This document shows, piece by piece, positions 62,601 to 64,000 of a DNA stretch of 64,000 nucleotides. Origin of the DNA: Glandiceps talaboti (Eukaryota > Hemichordata > Enteropneusta > Spengelidae); contig NC_135549.1 of assembly GCF_964340395.1 (NCBI RefSeq), positions 27,775,095 through 27,839,094 of the forward strand, written 5' to 3'. Position numbers and translations under genes: made by a program. The notes beneath the pieces are model-generated. The model was not told where the DNA came from, searched no databases, and saw only the letters and a list, made by a program, of their open reading frames with translations. Positions within the stretch are counted from its first letter, which is position 1, and each line of letters opens with the position of its first letter.

Positions 62601-64000
62601 CCAATAATCCACTTCAAACTAACTACCCCTATGTGTTGTCTATTTCAGGTACTGGGCATCACTACGTAATCTTGTTGCCTCATTGTTAAACTCACTCCGA
62701 TCCATCGCTAGTTTGTTGTTGCTTCTTTTCCTCTTCATTTTGATATTTGCTTTGCTGGGAATGCAAGTGTTTGGTGGCAGATTCAACTTCAACAAAACTG
62801 AGTACAAGCCCAGGAGTAATTTTGATAACTTCTGGCAGTCCTTACTAACAGTATTCCAGGTAAGTACGTAACTAAATACCTAATTCTTGCTGCTAAACCC
62901 ATTTGGGCATTCTGCTCAGTGTGAAGGTGACCAAAGGTTGCTAGTGAGGGTGATAGCCCAAATGGATGTTCCACCCTCATATCCATCAGAAGAAAGCCTG
63001 AGGTCTAGCAGCTAGACTACTAAATACCCTACTTAAATAATTAAACAGGAGATTACCATTTTGAGCGAAAGTGAGGCTATTACACTCATCATGATGCAGC
63101 CAATACCCAACTTGCACAATAAAAAAAAAGAAGACCATTCAGAGTGAAAGTGAGGTTATTGGCATAAGCACTATCTCAGTACATATACCGGTAATACCGT
63201 CTTTGTAGTCAGACATGCAACCTACCATTTCTTTCGAAGTGAAAATCATGATCTCAGTTTGTTGCTAAGCAACCGATATCGTATTTGCACAATCACACAG
63301 AAAATTACCATTTGCTTTGAAAATTCTTGGCTCCAGTTTATGACAATGAAACTCATACCCAATTTGCAGTTAAACATGTATGTACCATATCTCATATTGC
63401 ACAGGAGCCAATACCCCACTAGCACAGTCAAAAGGAATGTAACATGCAGTCAAACATGTACAATATTATTTCTTGTGAAAGTGAGGCTCCTAAATCTTTA
63501 TACTCAATTACCTGCATTTCATGATTCCAACGTTAGAGTGTGAGTGAGTTTTACCAACTCATCTTTGTGCACCATTCGTCATTTCATCACCATTTTAAAA
63601 ATATTAGAACTTTACACTGAAAAAAGCACAACAGCTGAAATGACAGGAATCTGAACTAAAATCAAGGCTTTGCAAAAAAAAAGAAAGATACACCACGATA
63701 ATACGTACACATACAGTTGAATTTTGTCAACCTTAATGCGTGCAAAATGAGGTCAACGACATTTTTTGATAATGCAAGCCAAAAGAGGTCAATGACCTCT
63801 TTTGTAATGTACACCCTATGACTTCATATAGATCTGTTCAGATTTTGTGTAATTTTTTAACTGATTTATTATCACGAAAACATTTTAATACCGAGAATAA
63901 TTTTGTTTGTTTTGTGTATATCAGGTTTTAACTGGTGAAGATTGGAATGAAGTGATGTATGATGGGATACAAGCCTATGGTGGAGTCAACTCACCTGGCA
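41629..64000 (+). CDS. Cav1: Voltage-gated calcium channel alpha-1 subunit, L-type (Cav1), partial gene, IS2 to IIS5-pore
   Basis: This is the pore-forming subunit of an L-type calcium channel in the plasma membrane; it opens on depolarisation and admits Ca2+. The coding join I read is 41629-41768, one of 45716-45828 or 45909-46021, 48916-49068, 53195-53376, 54217-54320, 54725-54840, 55279-55335, 60318-60411, 60883-61043, 61772-61997, 62649-62859 and 63925-64000. All phases close and there is no internal stop: 1633 nt, 544 codons plus one base. The order of segments is IS2-S3, IS3-S4 linker and S4, IS5, pore I, IS6, AID, I-II linker, IIS1, IIS2-S4, IIS5, pore II. Cav1 identity rests on [38 protein letters not shown], and the linker motif [11 protein letters not shown] (compare SETES in vertebrate Cav1.2, from memory). 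The N-terminus and IS1 are upstream and were not found in the window; the rest of domain II onward is downstream. Confidence 0.95.
42060..42420. repeat. Low-complexity ATGATAC/ACAAT run
   Basis: Mixed GATAT, ACAAT and GATAC units fill the intron after the IS2-S3 exon. A C15 run follows at 42451-42465. Confidence 0.85.
42900..43510. repeat. Degenerate ~65-100-bp minisatellite
   Basis: TAGTTGACTTTTCATTGTT, AAATATTTCAGATGGGCTGG-like text and GGATGAAAGAATACTATTTT recur about seven times with many changes. Confidence 0.7.
43735..43977. mobile_element. TTAA-flanked foldback element (MITE-like), 243 bp
   Basis: TTAACCACCACTCTCAATTT at the left is answered by GTGTGTGGTGGTTAA at the right. The inverted arms extend about 75 bp (for example AACTCATAAACAATCTGATG against its complement near 43900) with roughly 85% match. 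Both ends are bounded by TTAA, the target of piggyBac-type transposons. No coding capacity. Confidence 0.8.
43978..45715. other. Intron sequence before the alternative S4 exons
   Basis: Mostly unique. A TACATGTA-rich run lies at about 44605-44682 and T-runs at about 45220-45280 and 45460-45470. I found no third version of the S4 exon here. Confidence 0.5.
45716..45828 (+). CDS. Cav1: Cav1 alternative exon (version a): IS3-S4 linker and S4
   Basis: A 113-nt exon between TTGCCTTGCAG and GTAAGTCA. Reading from the Gly codon left by the IS3 exon gives [20 protein letters not shown], then [17 protein letters not shown]. It contains the whole S4 with one Lys and four Arg at every third place ([13 protein letters not shown]), so the gating charges are intact. 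Compared with the neighbouring exon at 45909 the S4 is nearly identical (IK for VK, LITG for LVSG), but the S3 end and S3-S4 linker are unrelated and much more hydrophobic (FITFVLEFF). Same length, same entry and exit phase as the downstream exon. It is used instead of that exon, not with it: joining both puts TAA in frame two codons into the second. Confidence 0.92.
45829..45908 (+). promoter_or_regulatory. 80-bp spacer between the two alternative S4 exons
   Basis: The spacer has a full donor (GTAAGT) at its left and a strong pyrimidine tract and acceptor at its right, so it can be recognised from either side. It is very short compared with every other intron here (400 bp to 5 kb). A short spacer can hinder joining of the two exons by crowding of splicing factors; that role is inference. 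Confidence 0.5.
45909..46021 (+). CDS. Cav1: Cav1 alternative exon (version b): IS3-S4 linker and S4
   Basis: A 113-nt exon 80 bp after its partner, with a strong pyrimidine tract (CCCCTTTTTCTTTACCCACAG) and donor GTAAGTAA. After the shared Gly codon it reads [20 protein letters not shown], then [17 protein letters not shown]. The S4 and its end (LVSGVPS) match the usual Cav1 sequence exactly, while the linker is polar. It leaves in phase 1 (A|GT), like version a, and both join cleanly to 48916. Skipping both exons also breaks the frame and reaches a TAA inside the next exon. Equal length and phase, tandem placement and frame lock point to mutually exclusive splicing. Confidence 0.93.
46022..48915. 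other. Intron after the alternative S4 exons
   Basis: Holds an (AC)n run at 46747-46762, TCTC and A/T runs. No further S4-like exon or other coding segment was recognised. Confidence 0.5.
48916..49068 (+). CDS. Cav1: Cav1 exon: domain I S4-S5 linker and S5
   Basis: A 153-nt exon between CATCAACAG and GTAAGTGC. It completes the Ser codon (A|GT) and reads [20 protein letters not shown] followed by the hydrophobic S5 ([17 protein letters not shown]) and the start of the extracellular turret ([13 protein letters not shown]). Cav2 would read LQVVLKSIMKAMVPLLQIGL with FYMGKFHKAC, so the sequence supports Cav1. It leaves after one base (G). From memory the matching vertebrate exon 6 is also 153 nt. 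Confidence 0.95.
49270..49404. mobile_element. Foldback family B, partial copy (right arm)
   Basis: CACACAGTTTTTTTTCAAGT, AAAATTCCAAAAAATAAATA, CCCATTTCTGTATCCATATA and TTGCCACTTTAA match the right half of the copy at 49539. The left arm is missing or heavily changed. Confidence 0.6.
49539..49861. mobile_element. Foldback family B (MITE-like), best-preserved copy
   Basis: The first 37 bases, beginning AGTGGCCATATGGATGAGG, are the exact reverse complement of the last 37. Beyond that the arms stay paired for about 95 bp (TTTTAATTTATAATACAATT and so on). No coding capacity. The near-perfect arms suggest recent activity. Confidence 0.9.
49930..49990 (+). repeat. SINE 3'-tail-like fragment
   Basis: GTTGTGAGCACCTTGCGCTC, TCAGGAGTAAAGGTGCATTA and TAAATTCACAT follow the common 3' end of animal SINEs (AAAGCGCCTTGAG...GGCGCTATATAAAT). 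Only the tail is clear. Confidence 0.5.
50237..50541. mobile_element. Foldback element C, 305 bp, arms about 115 bp
   Basis: Left arm GGGTTACAAACTGGGAAAGT, CAGCATGTTGGAACAGTAGA, GACTTGTATTACACACCATA, AACAGTTTTATGGTC; the right arm, read backwards, has the same order (for example TGGCCATAAAACTGTTCTTT and GTAATACAAGTCTCTGTACT). The central loop is about 70 bp. Open frames on both strands here are produced by the palindrome. Confidence 0.85.
51130..51486. mobile_element. Foldback family B, diverged copy
   Basis: It begins CATGGCCATATGGATGGG and ends CATCCATATGGCCACT followed by TTAA. The inner arms are present (CTACGAAGTTTTCCAACTTG against AGGAAAACCTTGTAAAGTTA) but changed. Confidence 0.75.
51734..52050 (+). 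mobile_element. Foldback repeat family A, copy in the channel intron
   Basis: ATTCCCCAATATTTTTCTTC, GTTCAGCCAAGGAAAATATG and GTGACCTAAGGGGTCTTGTC are followed by the inverted end AAATAAATATTGGGAATAAT at about 51863-51883. The body CCTCCTCAAGCATAATTTTT, AATAATGGTGAATCTTTG and GCAGAACCAATGATGTACAT follows. Confidence 0.75.
52051..52700. other. Intron sequence
   Basis: No gene or repeat recognised apart from a T12-type run ending near 52438. Confidence 0.4.
52731..53016. mobile_element. Foldback element D, 22-bp perfect inverted ends
   Basis: TGACACAATACCATAGGTTT plus TC at 52731-52752 is the exact reverse complement of 52995-53016. Outside these, weaker inverted matches (GTTCGTTCTTTTGTTTGT with AACAAAGAACAAAC) may extend the element to about 52700-53056. 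It ends about 180 bp before the pore exon. Confidence 0.75.
53195..53376 (+). CDS. Cav1: Cav1 exon: domain I turret and pore loop
   Basis: A 182-nt exon between TTTTTTGCAG and GTAAGTAT. It begins [16 protein letters not shown], an extracellular turret with three cysteines in this exon (HPC, YKC, YIC), then [20 protein letters not shown] and the pore helix and filter [16 protein letters not shown]. The Glu in TMEGW is the domain I member of the EEEE ring that selects Ca2+. Ends exactly on a codon (phase 0). Confidence 0.95.
53377..54216. other. Intron between pore I and IS6 exons
   Basis: Unique sequence. I looked here for a second IS6 exon, like vertebrate 8/8a, and found none. Confidence 0.5.
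54217..54320 (+). CDS. Cav1: Cav1 exon: domain I S6
   Basis: A 104-nt exon between TTATTTCAG and GTAAGTCA. It reads [20 protein letters not shown] and then the S6 end [16 protein letters not shown]6 lines the inner pore and forms the gate; the Gly near the end (VLSG) is the position altered in Timothy syndrome in human CACNA1C. In vertebrates this is the exon that exists as the alternative pair 8/8a, but I see only one version here within the flanking introns (53377-54216 and 54321-54724). Confidence 0.95.
54321..54724. other. Intron between IS6 and AID exons
   Basis: Contains a C9-type run near 54507. No second IS6 exon seen. Confidence 0.5.
54725..54840 (+). CDS. Cav1: Cav1 exon: proximal I-II linker with beta-subunit binding site (AID)
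   Basis: A 116-nt exon between CCCTCTCCAG and GTAAATGA. It reads [20 protein letters not shown], then [19 protein letters not shown]. The stretch [18 protein letters not shown] is the alpha interaction domain that binds the cytoplasmic Cav-beta subunit; the key Leu, Gly, Tyr and Trp are all present. The upstream helix is highly charged, as in other Cav1 channels. Leaves after one base of a Glu codon. Confidence 0.95.
54841..55278. other. Intron between the AID exon and the 57-nt exon
   Basis: Unique AT-rich sequence; nothing else recognised. Confidence 0.5.
55279..55335 (+). CDS. Cav1: Cav1 exon: short acidic I-II linker segment, 57 nt
   Basis: This exon lies between ACATTATAG and GTAAGCAG and reads [19 protein letters not shown], an acidic then proline-rich segment. 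The opening fits the vertebrate Cav1 linker (QAEDIDPEN, from memory). Entry and exit are both phase 1 and its length is a multiple of three, so it could be left out without shifting the frame. The pyrimidine tract is weak. The intron that follows is 5 kb and could hide further cassette exons. Confidence 0.85.
55640..56660. repeat. Very degenerate ~120-bp repeat region
   Basis: ATCCTGTCCAGATCATGTAC, CTAGCTATAGCTATAGCTAT, CTTTTTGACCAAACAGTTAT and ACTTACTTTACCATGTATCC come back, changed, at about 55975, 56095, 56205 and 56300. The tail to 56660 keeps CCAAACACAAGATATG-like fragments. Confidence 0.55.
56661..58385. other. Intron sequence in the I-II linker region
   Basis: No cassette exon with matching phase and recognisable peptide found, though short exons could be missed. 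Confidence 0.4.
58389..58432. repeat. (GATTA)n pentanucleotide run
   Basis: Two runs of GATTA/AGATT units, broken by CCGGT. Confidence 0.95.
58433..59400. other. Intron sequence
   Basis: A-rich, with AAAAAAAAAAGAAGAAG runs at 58806-58826 and (ACTACTACA)n at 58980-59010. Nothing coding. Confidence 0.5.
59407..59466. repeat. (TATG)n tetranucleotide run, about 15 units
   Basis: Pure TATG/GTAT units over about 60 bp. Confidence 0.97.
59591..59670 (-). mobile_element. (ATT)n plus LINE 3'-end-like fragment
   Basis: On the minus strand GCAAGACAAATTTCCCCGTG, AGGGATAATAAAG and then (TAA)n is the usual 3' end of CR1/L2/Rex1-type LINEs or SINEs that borrow it. The rest of the element upstream of the tail (toward 59900) has no recognisable coding sequence. 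Confidence 0.6.
59671..60317. other. Intron sequence before the distal I-II linker exon
   Basis: May include more of the LINE/SINE body on the left; nothing else recognised. Confidence 0.4.
60318..60411 (+). CDS. Cav1: Cav1 exon: distal I-II linker
   Basis: A 94-nt exon between AATTATGCAG and GTAGGAAT. It reads [20 protein letters not shown] and continues [12 protein letters not shown]. The core [11 protein letters not shown] resembles a short conserved element in vertebrate Cav1 linkers. Rich in Ser, Thr, Glu, so likely disordered and a possible phosphorylation region (inference). A diverged fragment of the repeat element described at 1289 begins only a few bases after the donor. Confidence 0.92.
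60417..60527 (-). mobile_element. Diverged 5'-end fragment of the hairpin/tandem-array element
   Basis: On the minus strand this reads TGTGCTAAACTGAGG, GTTCAGTAGTGCTATA, then a run of CTGTC/CATC units, TGTCTGTGTAACCAACTTAA and AGTTAAAAAACCACTG. That is the same order as the first 110 bp of copies 1-3 (hairpin, TG/CTGT run, AAACAACTTAAAGTCAAAAA). It stops where the longer copies enter their first array. It sits directly beside a coding exon's donor site. Confidence 0.65.
60528..60882. other. Intron sequence before the IIS1 exon
   Basis: Unique apart from an ATATACATGTATATGTATG run near 60640-60660. Confidence 0.4.
60883..61043 (+). CDS. Cav1: Cav1 exon: end of I-II linker and domain II S1
   Basis: A 161-nt exon between TTGATTACAG and GTAAGTAC. 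A strongly basic stretch ([20 protein letters not shown]) lies just before the membrane, then IIS1 [20 protein letters not shown] and the start of the S1-S2 loop [12 protein letters not shown]. The order basic patch, FLNT, ASEHY is typical of Cav1 and Cav2 domain II. Leaves after one base. Confidence 0.95.
61204..61633. repeat. (TATGT/TATGC)n pentanucleotide satellite, about 430 bp
   Basis: Almost pure TATGT, TATGC and TGTTG units. The apparent Cys/Met/Leu/Tyr-rich open frames here are products of the repeat. Confidence 0.97.
61772..61997 (+). CDS. Cav1: Cav1 exon: domain II S2, S3 and S4
   Basis: A 226-nt exon between TTCTATTTCAG and GTAGGTCA. It encodes IIS2 ([20 protein letters not shown]), the loop [20 protein letters not shown] (S3), a short linker (ALIPPIGIS) and the S4 [15 protein letters not shown] with Arg/Lys at every third place. 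The match to vertebrate Cav1 ([23 protein letters not shown]) is near exact. The intron just before it is a long pentanucleotide repeat that ends about 140 bp upstream of the acceptor. Confidence 0.96.
61998..62648. other. Intron between IIS4 and IIS5 exons
   Basis: Just after the donor, 62020-62070 repeats part of the exon's end in altered form (CAGTGTCTTGCACTGCGTAC against CAGTGTCTTGCGTTGTGTAC at 61949), a small local duplication. An (AC)n run lies at 62133-62152. Confidence 0.7.
62649..62859 (+). CDS. Cav1: Cav1 exon: domain II S4-S5 linker, S5 and start of pore loop
   Basis: A 211-nt exon between TCTATTTCAG and GTAAGTAC. It reads [20 protein letters not shown], then S5 ([20 protein letters not shown]), [20 protein letters not shown], and [11 protein letters not shown], the first half of the domain II pore helix. 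Ends on a codon boundary. The filter itself is in the next exon. Confidence 0.96.
63040..63540. repeat. Degenerate repeat of GTGAAAGTGAGGCT type
   Basis: ATTACCATTTTGAGCGAAAG, GACCATTCAGAGTGAAAGTG, TACCATTTCTTTCGAAGTGA, ATTACCATTTGCTTTGAAAA and TTATTTCTTGTGAAAGTGAG are variants of one unit, each followed by GAGGCT/GAGGTT-like text and CCAATACCC-like text. Confidence 0.6.
63780..63804. promoter_or_regulatory. Perfect 25-bp palindrome containing a nuclear-receptor IR1 pattern
   Basis: Arms of 12 bp (CAAAAGAGGTCA and TGACCTCTTTTG) with one central A. The core AGGTCA-A-TGACCT is the consensus inverted repeat with one-base spacer bound by receptors such as EcR/RXR and FXR/RXR. A further GAGGTCAACG half-site lies about 30 bp upstream. 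A role is unproven; it may also be a small repeat relic. Confidence 0.45.
63925..64000 (+). CDS. Cav1: Cav1 exon: domain II pore filter, cut by window end
   Basis: The acceptor TGTATATCAG is followed by [20 protein letters not shown] and VNSPG. The Glu of GEDW is the domain II member of the EEEE selectivity ring. The exon runs off the end of the window (25 codons plus one base visible). Confidence 0.94.

Noticed and set aside
41629-64000. Assignment to Cav2 (N/P/Q-type) or Cav3 (T-type)
   Set aside because: Domain I S4 reads [10 protein letters not shown], not FDLRTLRAVR as in Cav2. [13 protein letters not shown] and HIALLV also fit Cav1, and Cav3 lacks the beta-subunit site seen at 54725-54840.

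Overview
The window is eukaryotic, intron-rich, AT-rich animal DNA. It contains part of one recognisable gene on the + strand: a voltage-gated calcium channel alpha-1 subunit of the L-type (Cav1) class. Thirteen coding exons between 41629 and 64000 have GT-AG borders and matching phases. They encode about 544 residues, from domain I segment S2 to the domain II pore loop; the first and last parts of the gene lie outside the window. Short motifs (S4 series [10 protein letters not shown], pore TMEGW and GEDW, beta-subunit site [18 protein letters not shown]) fit Cav1 and not Cav2 or Cav3. Frequent TACATGTA-type motifs, a single-channel gene with vertebrate-like exon cuts, and many foldback and minisatellite repeats suggest a marine invertebrate, perhaps a spiralian (mollusc, brachiopod, phoronid) or a hemichordate. 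The species cannot be fixed from sequence alone.

Layout: 1-41628 has no exon I can defend. It is probably a very long intron before the exon for IS2 (or intron plus upstream sequence) and is full of repeats. Main items there: a near-identical 4.2-kb tandem duplication (1240-9711); three copies of a 1.2-1.4 kb repeat element with terminal inverted repeats, a terminal hairpin and internal tandem arrays (two inside the duplication, one at 18723); a 104-bp tandem array (19985-20750); a nested cluster of foldback repeats (21.7-24.1 kb); a tRNA-SINE-like repeat (24.5 kb); and a higher-order minisatellite (25.5-26.1 kb).

41629-64000 holds the channel exons. Two alternative versions of the exon for the IS3-S4 linker and the S4 voltage sensor (45716-45828 and 45909-46021) sit 80 bp apart. 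They have equal length and equal phases, and including both or neither gives an early stop, so this is a textbook layout for mutually exclusive exons. The intron 49069-53194 is crowded with foldback (MITE-like) elements. The I-II linker contains the beta-subunit site, a 57-nt in-frame exon that could be a cassette, and a short acidic stretch. Domain II follows from 60883 to the window end.

The most interesting system is the voltage-sensor exon switch in a Cav1 gene. The most interesting non-coding objects are the hairpin/tandem-array element family, with a compensatory change in its 3' hairpin, and the 4.2-kb duplication.
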